Source: Streptomyces sp. NBC_00433
Lineage (GTDB): Bacteria > Actinomycetota > Actinomycetes > Streptomycetales > Streptomycetaceae
Length of the DNA: 64,000 nt
Reading direction: 5' to 3'
Assembly: GCA_036015235.1 (NCBI GenBank)
Contig: CP107926.1
Span: 8,352,001-8,416,000 of the forward strand
In this document: positions 17,251 through 24,955 of the stretch, piece by piece
Layout: each line of letters starts with the position of its first letter
Position numbering within the stretch: the first letter of the stretch is position 1
Translations under genes and position numbers: made by a program
Notes under the pieces: generated by a model
Seen by the model: the letters and a program-made list of their open reading frames with translations, nothing else
The model's database searches: none
Told to the model about the DNA's origin: nothing

Positions 17251-17417
17251 GCCGGCCCCTCCTGTTCGCGGAGGACCGCGGCCGCGACCCGCAGCGCGGC
17301 GAGCGCCTCGGGCACCCCGACGTACGGGGCGGGATGCACCGTCACCTCGATGATCTCCTTGGCCTCGACGCCGATGCGCGGGCTGTTCGCCTCGCGGTCG
17401 ATCGCGGCCCTGCGCAT
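17247..17417 (-). CDS. 56-residue fragment resembling the C-terminus of carboxymuconolactone decarboxylases
   Basis: EAKEIIEVTVHPAPYVGVPEAL followed by an LRVAAAVL helix corresponds to the last helices of CMD/AhpD-like proteins. The first half of the domain, with the CxxC or Glu active-site region, is absent. Upstream, this frame overlaps the coding region of the DUF4865 gene, so the missing part is not nearby. The ATG overlaps the DUF4865 stop by one base (TGATG) and its stop overlaps the next GTG, so it is perfectly placed to be translated. It could be a decayed gene kept for translational coupling or a small functional subunit. Confidence 0.6.
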   Translation of the reverse strand: MRRAAIDREANSPRIGVEAKEIIEVTVHPAPYVGVPEALAALRVAAAVLREQEGPA

Positions 17418-18004
17418 CACCACTGCCGTCCCGTCCTGATGTCGTCGATTCCGGGGCGGGACAGGTGCAGCACCTCGTGCCGGTCCTCGCCCGGCTCCTC
17501 GGGCGCGGTGTCCTGCCACAGGGTGAGGCGCAGCAGCTCCCAGTGCCGCGGGTCGACCATCAGCGCGGAGGAGTGCAGCCCCGGCCGGGTGGCGGTCAGC
17601 GCCAGGTCCTCCAGGGAGCGGGCGATCACCGCGGACGGGTCCTCGCCGGGGGCGATCTGCTGGGAGCGGCGGGCCGCCGCCCGCGGCGCGGCCGTGAAGG
17701 ACGGGCCGCGGACGAAGCCGAGGCCTGTCCAGTGCTCCACGACCGGGCGCCCGAAGTCGCCGGCCAGAGCCTGGAACCCGGGTCCCCACAGGAAGCTGTT
17801 CATGCCTTCCGCGGTGTTCCACAGGTAGAAGGGCGCGTATTGGTTGACGGGGGAGCCGTCGACGCCCCGCTCCCTTGTCAGGTAGGCCTTCAGGCCGAGC
17901 CCGCGGAAGTCGTCGAGCAGGTGGCCCTTGGCGGCCACCCGGCGGCGGATGATGTTCATGTCGTAGTCGGCCGGCAGGGTGATCCGGTAGTTCATCGCGT
18001 GCAC
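17417..18004 (-). CDS. DUF4865 family protein
   Basis: The protein has 195 residues. The N-terminus (NYRITLPADYDMNIIRRRVA, then GLGLKAYLTRERGVDGS and NQYAPFYLWNTAEGMNSFLWG) matches the DUF4865 pattern I know from actinomycetes. The predicted alpha/beta ferredoxin-like fold suggests a monooxygenase-type or dimeric barrel protein, but no function is established. The GTG start at 18004 has a GCAGGAG ribosome site 9 nt upstream. An ATG three codons on is the alternative. It is the second gene of the TetR-led operon, 55 bp after tetR. Confidence 0.82.
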   Translation of the reverse strand: MHAMNYRITLPADYDMNIIRRRVAAKGHLLDDFRGLGLKAYLTRERGVDGSPVNQYAPFYLWNTAEGMNSFLWGPGFQALAGDFGRPVVEHWTGLGFVRGPSFTAAPRAAARRSQQIAPGEDPSAVIARSLEDLALTATRPGLHSSALMVDPRHWELLRLTLWQDTAPEEPGEDRHEVLHLSRPGIDDIRTGRQW

Positions 18005-18059
18005 AGGTGCTTGCTCCTGCGGTGAGGTGGCGGGCGCGGGCCCGGGACGCCGGGGACGG

Positions 18060-18623
18060 TCAGGCGGCCTGGGCCGCGAGCAGCGCGACGGCCCCGCGCA
18101 CGGCGCTGTCGAACGGCTCCTGCGAGCCGGCGGCGCGGGCGAGGACGTAGCCGCCCTGGACGACGGCGACGATCATCGCGGCGGTGTCGTCCGGGTCGAG
18201 GCCGGGGCGCAGCTCACCGCTCGCCACACCGTCGGCGAGGACCGCCGCGAGGTGGCCGGTCAGCCAGTCGAAGGTCTCCCGCACCGGTTCGCGCAGCTGC
18301 GCGCTGGCGATGACGTCGGGGTCCATCGCCATCCGGCCGACCCGGCAGCCGCGCAGCGCGTCGCGTTCGCGCACCAGGTAGGCGGTGGCCTTCTCCAGCG
18401 CCGTGCCGCCGCCGGCCATCTGCTCCTCGGCCTGCGCCCGCAGTTGCCCGGCGCTGCGGCGCATCGCCGCGACCGCGAGGTCCGGCTTGCCGCGGAAGTG
18501 GTGGTACATGCTGCCCTGGCCCGCGCCCGCCCGCTCCTGGATGGCCTTGGGGCTGGTGCCGACGTAGCCGCGCTCCCAGAGCAGCGCCTGGGCGCTCTCG
18601 ATCAACCGTTCCGACGTCTCCAT
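18060..18623 (-). CDS. TetR-family transcriptional regulator
   Basis: The protein has 187 residues. The N-terminal helix-turn-helix is clear: TSERLIESAQALLWERGY, then SPKAIQERAGAGQGSMYHHF with FRGKPDLAVAAMRR after it. The C-terminal ligand domain has a TetR_C-like ending (DDTAAMIVAVVQGGYVLARA). It heads an operon with DUF4865, a CMD-like fragment and a phosphotriesterase homologue. The start at 18623 fits a leaderless message with TACAGT 6 nt upstream. A near-perfect palindrome overlapping that box makes autoregulation likely. The inducer is unknown but may be a substrate of the operon enzymes. Confidence 0.93.
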   Translation of the reverse strand: METSERLIESAQALLWERGYVGTSPKAIQERAGAGQGSMYHHFRGKPDLAVAAMRRSAGQLRAQAEEQMAGGGTALEKATAYLVRERDALRGCRVGRMAMDPDVIASAQLREPVRETFDWLTGHLAAVLADGVASGELRPGLDPDDTAAMIVAVVQGGYVLARAAGSQEPFDSAVRGAVALLAAQAA

Positions 18624-18629
18624 GCGAGC

Positions 18630-18635
18630 ACTGTA
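18630..18635 (-). promoter_or_regulatory. Putative -10 box (TACAGT) of the TetR operon
   Basis: On the minus strand TACAGT ends 6 nt before the tetR ATG. Its first four bases fall inside the operator palindrome, so bound repressor would block polymerase. Confidence 0.5.
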
Positions 18636-18651
18636 CATACTAGTAAGTACA
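18632..18651. promoter_or_regulatory. TetR operator palindrome
   Basis: TGTACATACTAGTAAGTACA is a 20-bp inverted repeat centred on CTAG, with one mismatched pair (position 6 against 15). It is AT-rich in a 72%+ GC region and lies just upstream of tetR. Size and symmetry fit a TetR-dimer site. Confidence 0.8.
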
Positions 18652-18722
18652 AAAATCGACCCCGAAGCGGCCCGCGCCCCCGTGCCGTATGCGCGCGGGC
18701 CGCTCTCGGAGGCAGCGTCAGG

Positions 18723-19271
18723 TCAGCCCAGCACGGCGGACGTCGAGGCGCCCGACGTCGTCAGGCCCGCCTCGCCCGCGCCCGGGGCGCCCTTGGCGAC
18801 GGTGCCGCCGCCGTCACGCTCGACGATGACGACGCCCTTGCCGCCCTTGCCGCCCTTGCCGCCCTTGGGGGGCAGCGGGGGCGGCGGCGGGCACTTGCCG
18901 CCCTTGGGCGAGGTGTCCACCGTGCCCTTGGGGACGAGCTTGCCGTTGACGTAGACCTTGCCGTTCACGATCTTCACGGTGGTCTTCCCGGGCGCGCCAG
19001 GACCGGCCTTCCCCGGCTTCCCCGGCTTCCCGGGCAGCGGCGGCAGCTTCGGCAGGCCGCCCGTCGGGCCGCCCTTCCCCTCGATCCGCACGACGCAGAC
19101 GATCCGCTTCCCCGTCTTGTGGCCGGGCGCCGCCTTGGCGGGCTGCGTCTGGAACGTACTGCCGGACGCCGACGGCGTGGTCGCGGCGCCGCTGACCGGC
19201 GCGGTCGCCACACCGGTCAGGCCGAGCCCGGCGGTGAGCGCGATCCCCGCGAGGATCCTCTTGTTGTTCAT
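18723..19271 (-). CDS. Secreted Gly/Pro/Lys-rich low-complexity protein
   Basis: The protein has 182 residues. A Sec-type signal peptide (MNNKRILAGIALTAGLGLTG, cleavage likely after the VSGA-A region) is followed by an exported low-complexity body. Collagen-like GKPGKPGKAGPGAPG (near residues 83-97) and GGKGGKGGKG (near 140-150) flank a short conserved-looking KTTVKIVNGKVYVNGKLVPKG segment and a poly-proline run. The basic Gly repeats are coded by 9-bp tandem repeats near 18838-18870. No sortase or lipobox motif is seen. Function is unknown. It is divergent from the two-component system. Confidence 0.8.
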   Translation of the reverse strand: MNNKRILAGIALTAGLGLTGVATAPVSGAATTPSASGSTFQTQPAKAAPGHKTGKRIVCVVRIEGKGGPTGGLPKLPPLPGKPGKPGKAGPGAPGKTTVKIVNGKVYVNGKLVPKGTVDTSPKGGKCPPPPPLPPKGGKGGKGGKGVVIVERDGGGTVAKGAPGAGEAGLTTSGASTSAVLG

Positions 19272-19414
19272 GGTCTGGCCACTCCTGTGGGAGGTTTCGC
19301 CGCGATCGGTCGATCCGGCTCCTGGCAGCCTCGCCGCGGGCGGCTGAAGCGGACCTGAGGAGCCGACAGATGATCTTCATGTTCGCCTTAGGTTCGGCCC
19401 TGCACGCTGACCGC

Positions 19415-20083
19415 GTGCGCATACTGGTGGTGGAAGACGAACGCAGGCTCGCGGAACTGCTCAGCGACGGCCTGACCAGCGAGGGCTTCGCGGTCGACCT
19501 CGCCCACGACGGGCGCGAGGGGCTGTGGATGGCCACCGAGCAGCCGTACGACGTGGTGGTGCTCGACGTGATGCTGCCGCGGCTGAACGGCTACCAGGTC
19601 TGCGCCCGGCTGCGCGAGGCCGGGGTCTGGACGCCGATCCTGATGCTCACCGCCATGGACGGCGAATACGACGAGGCCGAGGCGCTGGACACCGGCGCCG
19701 ACGACTACCTGACCAAGCCGTTCTCCTACGTCGTGCTGCTCGCCCGGCTGCGCGCCCTGGTCAGGCGCGGGCTGCGGGAGCGGCCCGCGGTGCTGTCGGT
19801 GGGCGACCTGCGGGTCGACCCGGCGGGGCTGCGGTGCAGCAGGGGCGATGTGCTGATCGCGCTGACGCCCAAGGAGTTCGCGATCCTGCACTGCCTGGCC
19901 CGGCGCGCGGGCGAGGTGGTGCCCAAGTCCGAGCTGCTCGCCAGGGCCTGGGACTTCGCCTACGACGGCGACTCCAACGTGGTCGAGGTCTACATCAGCG
20001 CCCTGCGCCGCAAGATCGACAAGCCCTTCGGACGTACGACACTGAGCACCGTGCGCGGCGCCGGATACCGGCTGGAGGCCTGA
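19415..20083 (+). CDS. OmpR/PhoB-family response regulator
   Basis: The protein has 222 residues from the GTG at 19415. An upstream in-frame start at 19370 would add a tail unlike any receiver domain. The receiver has ILVVEDERRLAELL, phospho-acceptor D51 in VVVLDVMLPRLNGY, LTAMDGE and the lysine in DDYLTKPFSY. The C-terminal winged helix has LTPKEFAILHCLARR and VVEVYISALRRKI. It is co-transcribed with the histidine kinase, with one base between stop and start. It faces away from the secreted protein, which could be a target (inference from divergence). Confidence 0.95.
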   Translation: MRILVVEDERRLAELLSDGLTSEGFAVDLAHDGREGLWMATEQPYDVVVLDVMLPRLNGYQVCARLREAGVWTPILMLTAMDGEYDEAEALDTGADDYLTKPFSYVVLLARLRALVRRGLRERPAVLSVGDLRVDPAGLRCSRGDVLIALTPKEFAILHCLARRAGEVVPKSELLARAWDFAYDGDSNVVEVYISALRRKIDKPFGRTTLSTVRGAGYRLEA

Positions 20084-20084
20084 G

Positions 20085-21350
20085 ATGGGCGTACGCCTGC
20101 GGACGACGCTCGCCGCGACCGCCGTCGTGGCCGCCGCCCTCGCGCTGGCCGCCGTCGCGCTCTTCACCGCGCTGCACGCGAGCCTGACACACTCGGCCAA
20201 CGCGCTGGCAGCGCAGGACGCCGAGCACAAGGCCGCGGTGATCCGGACGGTCGGCTCGGGGCCCGGCACCAAGGACTCCGGCGCGGCGGCGGGCCTCCCG
20301 CCGGGGCAGGGCTCGGGCGGGCCGCCCCCGCCGCCGGGGGTCCCGGCCAAGGAGGCCGGCGGCATGGTCGTCATCAGCCGGAGCGTCGACACGGGGTCGG
20401 GCACCGTCACCGTCATGGGCACGGCCTCCCTCGCCCCGGTCCGCGCCGCCATGCGCACCCTGACCGCCGTGCTGGTGCCGGGCATCCCCGCGCTGCTCGC
20501 GCTGGTCGCCTGGCTCACCTGGCTCGCCGTCGGCCGGGCGCTGCGGCCGGTCTCCGCGATCCGTGCGAAGGTCGCCGACATCACCGCCCGCGACCTGCAC
20601 GAACGGGTGCCCGTACCGGCGTCGAGGGACGAGGTCGGCGCCCTGGCGCGTACCGTCAACGCCACCCTCGACCGGTTGCAGACCGCGGTCGGCGCGCACC
20701 GGCAGTTCGTCGCCGACGCCGCGCACGAGCTGCGCAGCCCGATGGCGGTGCTGCGGACCCGGCTCGAACTCGCCCGCCCCGCCGAGCGCCGGCTCGCGGC
20801 GGCCGCGCTGGACGATGTGCAGCGGCTGCAGACCCTCACCGCCGACCTGCTGCTGCTCGCCAGGCTCGACGCCCGCGAGCCGATCCGCACCCGGGAGACC
20901 GACCTGGCGCAGATCGTCGCCGAGGAGGCGGCCCGCGCCCGCCCGCGCACCGACGTCCGGGTCGCCCTGCGGCTCACCCCCGACCTGCTGGTCGACGGCT
21001 CGCCCGACCACCTGCGCCGGCTCGTGGCGAACCTGGTCGACAACGCCGTGCGCCACGCGGCGGGCTCGGTGACCGTGGCGCTCACTCGCGAGGCCGGCTC
21101 CGGGCAGGCCCGGCTGGACGTCACCGACGACGGGCCTGGCATACCGTACGAGCACCAGGCCACCGTCTTCGACCGCTTCACCCGGCTCGACCACGCCCGC
21201 ACCCGCGACACCGGCGGCTCGGGCCTCGGCCTGTCCATCGCCCGCGACATCGCGCTCGCGCACCGGGCGACCCTCCAGGTCGTCCCCGGTCCGCCGCCGG
21301 GCGCCAGGCTGCGCGCGGTCTTCCCGCTGCGGACCCCGGCCCGCCGCTGA
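20085..21350 (+). CDS. Sensor histidine kinase
   Basis: The protein has 421 residues. Helix TM1 (about 7-30) is followed by an extracytoplasmic loop of about 95 residues containing Gly/Pro-rich sequence (GSGGPPPPPGVPA). TM2 (about 125-148) leads into a HAMP linker with ALRPVSAIRAKVADI. The HisKA box FVADAAHELRSPMAVL has H214. The ATPase domain has VANLVDNAVRHA (N box), DVTDDGPGIP (G1), FDRFTRLD (F) and GGSGLGLSIARDI (G2). It pairs with the regulator upstream. The short periplasmic loop suggests an envelope signal, but the ligand is unknown. Confidence 0.95.
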   Translation: MGVRLRTTLAATAVVAAALALAAVALFTALHASLTHSANALAAQDAEHKAAVIRTVGSGPGTKDSGAAAGLPPGQGSGGPPPPPGVPAKEAGGMVVISRSVDTGSGTVTVMGTASLAPVRAAMRTLTAVLVPGIPALLALVAWLTWLAVGRALRPVSAIRAKVADITARDLHERVPVPASRDEVGALARTVNATLDRLQTAVGAHRQFVADAAHELRSPMAVLRTRLELARPAERRLAAAALDDVQRLQTLTADLLLLARLDAREPIRTRETDLAQIVAEEAARARPRTDVRVALRLTPDLLVDGSPDHLRRLVANLVDNAVRHAAGSVTVALTREAGSGQARLDVTDDGPGIPYEHQATVFDRFTRLDHARTRDTGGSGLGLSIARDIALAHRATLQVVPGPPPGARLRAVFPLRTPARR

Positions 21351-21396
21351 CCGGCCGGAGCGCACGGCCGGCAGCGGCCCGGCGTCGCAAAAGGCC

Positions 21397-21882
21397 TCAG
21401 GCGGCGGCGAATTCCACCTCCGCCGCCGTCACCACCGTGCCGAAGCGCGGGAAGTCCAGGGAGACCGCGGCCCGGTGCTCGGCCGCCGTCAGACCCGACA
21501 TGGCGTCCTCGGCGAAGACCAGCCGGTAGCCGAGGTCGGCGGCGGCCCGTGCGGTGGACTCCACGCCCAGGTTGGTGGCGACACCGGCCATCACGAGGGT
21601 GTCCACGCCGCGCGCCCGAAGCCGTTCGTCCAGGTCGGTGCCCTGGAAGGCGCCGACGGAGTGCTTGACGACGACGATGTCGCCGTCCTGCGCGACCCCC
21701 TCCGCCAGTCCGCTGCCGGCCGGCTGCTCCGCCGCTCCGGGGCGCTGCGCCCTGACGGCCACCACCGGGGCGCCCGCCTCGCGGAAGGCTGCCGCCAGGC
21801 CCAGCGCGGCGGCGAGCACGTCGGGGCCGGGCAGGGGCGCGAGCGGTAAGGCCACGATGCGGTCCATGAGGTCGATCATCAC
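21397..21882 (-). CDS. Isochorismatase-like cysteine hydrolase
   Basis: The protein has 161 residues. The start MMIDLMDRIVALPLAP retains the catalytic Asp of the first strand. VVVKHSVGAFQGTDL carries the catalytic Lys and VMAGVATNLGVESTARAA has the cis-peptide region. The usual nucleophilic Cys (GVxTxxCV) is Leu here (TNLGVEST). That suggests a changed or lost hydrolase activity, as in several nicotinamidase-like paralogues. The first strand is trimmed: in-frame codons upstream would extend it (HRTALV) but no ATG or GTG is available, so a CTG start at 21885 is possible. Confidence 0.8.
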   Translation of the reverse strand: MMIDLMDRIVALPLAPLPGPDVLAAALGLAAAFREAGAPVVAVRAQRPGAAEQPAGSGLAEGVAQDGDIVVVKHSVGAFQGTDLDERLRARGVDTLVMAGVATNLGVESTARAAADLGYRLVFAEDAMSGLTAAEHRAAVSLDFPRFGTVVTAAEVEFAAA

Positions 21883-22210
21883 CAGTGCGGTGCGGTGCGG
21901 GCCGGGTCGAGGCCGGGGGCGAGCGGGGACTCGCGGGCCGGTCCCGCGCCCGCGGCTCGCCCGGCCCTCGGACCCGCGACAGGCCCGGCTCCCTGTTCGT
22001 GATCATGTGCGGTCATGAGCGGACCCTACCCGCAGGGTCCGGCCGTCCGCCGGGTGTTCACAAGGGTGCAGGTCCGCTCGCAAGCGGTCGCGGAGCGGAC
22101 CGCCGGGCGATCATGTCCCGGCCCGCGGCGGGCGGCTTCCGCCATCTTGTGTCGGCGTGCGCCCCGGCCGATAGGCTGGACGGGAAGGACGATGCGGGAG
22201 GAGAGCGGAC
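21883..22210. other. Intergenic region upstream of DUF397 gene
   Basis: This is 328 bp of very GC-rich sequence between divergent genes, with no convincing ORF. GC-rich segments at about 21900-21990 can pair, but without a clean hairpin. A weak promoter (TTGTGT at 22147, GATAGG at 22170 after a 17-bp spacer) precedes the DUF397 gene. Confidence 0.5.
22147..22177 (+). promoter_or_regulatory. Possible vegetative promoter of DUF397 gene
   Basis: TTGTGT (22147-22152) and GATAGG/TAGGCT (22170-22177) stand in -35/-10 arrangement with a 17-19 bp spacer, about 35 nt upstream of the GTG start. Confidence 0.4.
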
Positions 22211-22450
22211 GTGGCGGAAAGCACCACAGGACAGCCGTTGGCCAACGGGAAGAAGCCGCAACTGGATCTGACGGATGCGGAGTGGCTGTCCAGCAGCCAG
22301 GGCAGCGGGGACGTGCAGATCGCCTTCGTCGAGGGCTATATCGCGATGCGGGACGGGCGGCACCCCGACGGCCCCGCGCTGATCTTCACCCCGGCCGAAT
22401 GGCGTGCCTTCGTTCTCGGCGCGCGTGACGGCGAGTTCGACCTCACCTGA
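22211..22450 (+). CDS. Stand-alone DUF397 protein
   Basis: The protein has 79 residues. LTDAEWLSSSQGSGDVQIAF, then YIAMRDGRHPDGPALIFTPAEW and GARDGEFDLT, contains the DUF397 pattern (W-x-SS ... VAVRDSK ... FTPxEWxAF ... GEFD). The GTG start has GGGAGGAGAG upstream. Most DUF397 genes sit beside an XRE-type HTH gene and act as its small partner, as in BldB-related and WhiJ-like pairs. Here no HTH gene is adjacent, so a partner would be encoded elsewhere. Confidence 0.88.
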   Translation: MAESTTGQPLANGKKPQLDLTDAEWLSSSQGSGDVQIAFVEGYIAMRDGRHPDGPALIFTPAEWRAFVLGARDGEFDLT

Positions 22451-22506
22451 CGGGCGTCCACCTGACGGGCTTCACCCCGAGGCCCGTCATCTGACGGCCC
22501 GTCCGC

Positions 22507-22538
22507 CGGGCGTACGACACGGCACGGTCGTACGCCCG
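22507..22538. terminator. 12-bp perfect hairpin between convergent genes
   Basis: CGGGCGTACGAC and GTCGTACGCCCG flank an 8-base loop, between the DUF397 gene (+) and the isomerase-like gene (-). It probably terminates in both directions. Confidence 0.75.
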
Positions 22539-22566
22539 ACGGTTCGCGGTGGCCCGAGCCTCGGTC

Positions 22567-23271
22567 TTACGGCCAGTTGCCCAGCTCCGGCAGCGGACCG
22601 CCGGTCAACTGCCCCTGCGGAGCCCGCCCCGCCATCCATGCCGCCAGGTCGGTGAGCCTGCCGCCGACCGCGACGGGCTCGCCCTCGCCGAACGTCCGGT
22701 GAAGGTCCGCGTCCACCGCGGTCAGCCGCAGCTCGGTCCCGGCCGGCACCCGCACGGCCAGGAAGTCGACCAGGTGGACGCACAGCTGCGGCGGCCATCC
22801 GTCGGGGCCCGTGCCCAGCAGCGCGTCCGCGGTGTGGATCTCCAGCTCCCGCCACCAGGCCAGCCCCGCGGTCCGCACGGTGCCGTCGCGATAGGCCACC
22901 GGCCGCCGCCAGTCGTCGGGTCCCACGCCGGCCCAGGACGCCTCGGCCTCGTCCAGCGCGTCCCCGACCGCCGCGGCCAACTGCGCCGCGCCGCGGCCGT
23001 GTCCGGCCTCGATCGCCGCGTCGCGGGCCGCCCTGCCGCCGTCGTAGACCTCCACCGTCCGGCCGCGCAGCGCGTAGCGCGCCTGCCGGGCGAGGGCTCG
23101 CGCGACCCCTTCGACGTGGCTGAGCAGATGGCCGCGGGTCCAGCCCGGCAGCGCGCTCGGCGCGCGGACCGCGTCGTCGGTGAGCCCGGCGAGCAGCTCG
23201 CGCAGCCGTGTCTGGCCCCCCGCCAGCGCCGAGTTCAGGTCGAGGTCCTCCGACGGTGCCTTCTCCGTCAC
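22567..23271 (-). CDS. Maleylpyruvate-isomerase-family, mycothiol-dependent protein
   Basis: The protein has 234 residues from the GTG at 23271, whose GTGA overlaps the pdxH stop. An in-frame ATG at 23295 lies inside pdxH and is less likely. The N-terminal DinB-like helical bundle includes SALPGWTRGHLLSHVEGVARAL, where the two His ligands of the family metal site are expected. LAWWRELEIHTADAL provides the third ligand region. The C-terminal domain (residues 150-234) is of the MDMPI_C type. Family members use mycothiol, the actinobacterial thiol, as cofactor. The substrate is not predictable. It is translationally coupled to pdxH. Confidence 0.88.
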   Translation of the reverse strand: MTEKAPSEDLDLNSALAGGQTRLRELLAGLTDDAVRAPSALPGWTRGHLLSHVEGVARALARQARYALRGRTVEVYDGGRAARDAAIEAGHGRGAAQLAAAVGDALDEAEASWAGVGPDDWRRPVAYRDGTVRTAGLAWWRELEIHTADALLGTGPDGWPPQLCVHLVDFLAVRVPAGTELRLTAVDADLHRTFGEGEPVAVGGRLTDLAAWMAGRAPQGQLTGGPLPELGNWP

Positions 23272-23921
23272 GGCCACAGCAGTCCCCGCTTCCATCCGTC
23301 GTCGGTGCGCGCGTATTCGACCCGGGTGTGCCGGCGGTCGCGGTCGCCCTGCCAGAATTCCACGCTGTCCGGTTGCAGCGCGTAGAGCGTCCAGCCCGGT
23401 GCGACCAGGCCGCCTTCGCGGCCGATACGGGCGGCGGCCTCGCGTACGGCCGCGTCCCTGGTGGCCAGGTCCGGCAGCGGGGCGCTCTGCAGGCCGAGCA
23501 GCGCCTCGGCGCGGGCGCCGGGGGAGCGGGCCAGGAAGTCGGCCGCGCTCGCGTCGCCGCCGCCCGCGGTGACGCGGCCCCGCACCCGCACCTGGCGGGC
23601 CAGCGGCGACCAGTAGAAGGTGAGCGCCGCCGCCGGGCGGCCGGCCAGTTCGCGCCCCTTGCGGCTGGCGGCGTCGGCGGCGAAGTGCCAGCCGTCGGGC
23701 GAGACGTCCTTCAGGATCAGCACCCGGGCCGACGGGTCGCCGTCGGTGCCGATCGTGGACAGGGTCATGGCGTGCGGCTCGCGCACCCCGGCCTCCACGG
23801 CGGCGAGCAGCCAGTCGGTGAACAGCTCCCGCGGGTCGGCCGGCAGCGTGTCGGTGTCGAAGTCCGGCAGATCGCCCGAGAAAACGTCGAGTCCGCGCAG
23901 CAGTTCGCGGAGATCGGACAC
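23268..23921 (-). CDS. pdxH: Pyridoxamine 5'-phosphate oxidase
   Basis: The protein has 217 residues. SDLRELLRGLDVF at the start and AMTLSTIGTDGDPSARVLILKDV is the FMN-binding strand pair. LTFYWSPLARQVRVRGRV and the C-terminal WTLYALQPDSVEFWQGDRDRRHTRVEYARTDDGW, with its RxH motif, complete the signature. The enzyme oxidises PNP and PMP to pyridoxal phosphate with FMN and oxygen. The GTG at 23921 is chosen because GGAGG lies 8 nt upstream. The GTG six bases earlier abuts that site. It forms a two-gene unit with the MDMPI-like gene. Confidence 0.92.
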   Translation of the reverse strand: MSDLRELLRGLDVFSGDLPDFDTDTLPADPRELFTDWLLAAVEAGVREPHAMTLSTIGTDGDPSARVLILKDVSPDGWHFAADAASRKGRELAGRPAAALTFYWSPLARQVRVRGRVTAGGGDASAADFLARSPGARAEALLGLQSAPLPDLATRDAAVREAAARIGREGGLVAPGWTLYALQPDSVEFWQGDRDRRHTRVEYARTDDGWKRGLLWP

Positions 23922-23957
23922 AGGCACCCCCTCCCTCTTAATGGTTTGAGGTGAGCG

Positions 23958-23963
23958 TAGCAT
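23958..23963 (+). promoter_or_regulatory. Putative -10 box (TAGCAT), leaderless CGNR gene
   Basis: TAGCAT ends 6 nt before the ATG at 23970, within a 48-bp AT-richer divergent promoter region shared with pdxH. Confidence 0.4.
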
Positions 23964-23969
23964 TAGCCC

Positions 23970-24605
23970 ATGCACGCTGATCATCTCGCGCTGGATCTCG
24001 CCGTGACGGTCCGGCACGACGGCCACGGCGGGGTCGCCGACGACCTCGCCGACCCGGCGGGGCTGACCGGCTGGGTGCGCGCGCACGCCGACGACCTGCG
24101 CGCCGACCTGGCCGCGGGGCCGTATACGGCCGCGACCTTCACCGCGGACGCCGCCGCGCTCGCCGCGGCCGTCGAGGTGCGCACCGCGGTCCGCTCCCTC
24201 TTCGCCCGCGCGGTGCTGCCGGGCCCGCCCAGTTCCGCCGACGCCGACCGGCTGCCGCCCGCCCGCCAGGCCCTGGACCGGCTCAACGCCGCCGCGGCCC
24301 TGGTCCCCGTCACCCCGCGCCTGGACTGGCCGCAGGACGGCCCCGCCACCGCGAGCCGTACCGTCCCCGGCACACCCTCGGCCGCCGACCTGCTCGCCGC
24401 CGCGCTCGCCCGGCACGCCATCGGCTTTCTCGCCGGCCCCGACCTGGACCTGCTGCGGGCCTGCCCCGCGCCGCGCTGCGTGCGCTACTTCGTCAAGGAG
24501 CACGCCCGCCAGGAGTGGTGCAAGCCCTCCTGCGGCAACCGCGCCCGGGTCGCCCGCCACCACGCCAGGCGTCGCGGCAATTCCGGCGGCGCCGTGACGG
24601 ACTGA
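23970..24605 (+). CDS. CGNR zinc-finger protein (ABATE domain)
   Basis: The protein has 211 residues. The C-terminal zinc finger has the spacing CPAPRC ... WCKPSCGNRARVARHHARR (residues 168-204), with four Cys and the eponymous CGNR. The N-terminal 150 residues form the helical ABATE ligand-binding-like domain, beginning MHADHLALDLAVTVR. Such proteins are presumed stress-induced transcription regulators. It is divergent from pdxH with only 48 bp between starts, so the two may share control. Confidence 0.9.
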   Translation: MHADHLALDLAVTVRHDGHGGVADDLADPAGLTGWVRAHADDLRADLAAGPYTAATFTADAAALAAAVEVRTAVRSLFARAVLPGPPSSADADRLPPARQALDRLNAAAALVPVTPRLDWPQDGPATASRTVPGTPSAADLLAAALARHAIGFLAGPDLDLLRACPAPRCVRYFVKEHARQEWCKPSCGNRARVARHHARRRGNSGGAVTD

Positions 24606-24955
24606 CACCGGCAGGGGTCCTGACGGCCTGGCCACGGCTCCGCCGACAGGTGCTACGGACGGTAACGGGGGCGCATCCGGGGCGCACGGGAGAACAGGCA
24701 TGGCGCGTGACGCATGGGCCCTGGCCGGTCGGGCGACAGGCGTGGCAGGCTCCCCGGAGGCCGGCCGCGAGGACACCTCCGCGGGCCGCCACCCACAGCG
24801 CCGTGCCGGCCGAGTCCCCTGCCAGTGGCCGACCGGCACGGCCGTTCATGCTTACACACCGCAGCCGACGGCGTACGCTGTGGGGCCATCGGGCGGATGT
24901 TCGCCCGGCGCGGTGTGCGCCGGGTGTGCGCCGCCCGGCCGTCAGGGGGTGAACC
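24606..24955. other. Intergenic region with promoter for LAL-type ATPase
   Basis: This is 350 bp without a credible gene. It holds a good vegetative-type promoter at 24852-24879 and GC-rich dyads around 24900-24945. Confidence 0.5.
24852..24879 (+). promoter_or_regulatory. Promoter of the LAL-type ATPase gene
   Basis: TTACAC (24852-24857) and TACGCT (24874-24879) are separated by 16 bp, a good fit to HrdB-type promoters. The start codon follows 76 nt later with a GGGGGTGA ribosome site. Confidence 0.5.

Noticed and set aside
16324..18623. Insertion sequence or mobile island around the CMD fragment
   Set aside because: No transposase, terminal inverted repeats or GC shift. The short gene is embedded in a coupled operon.
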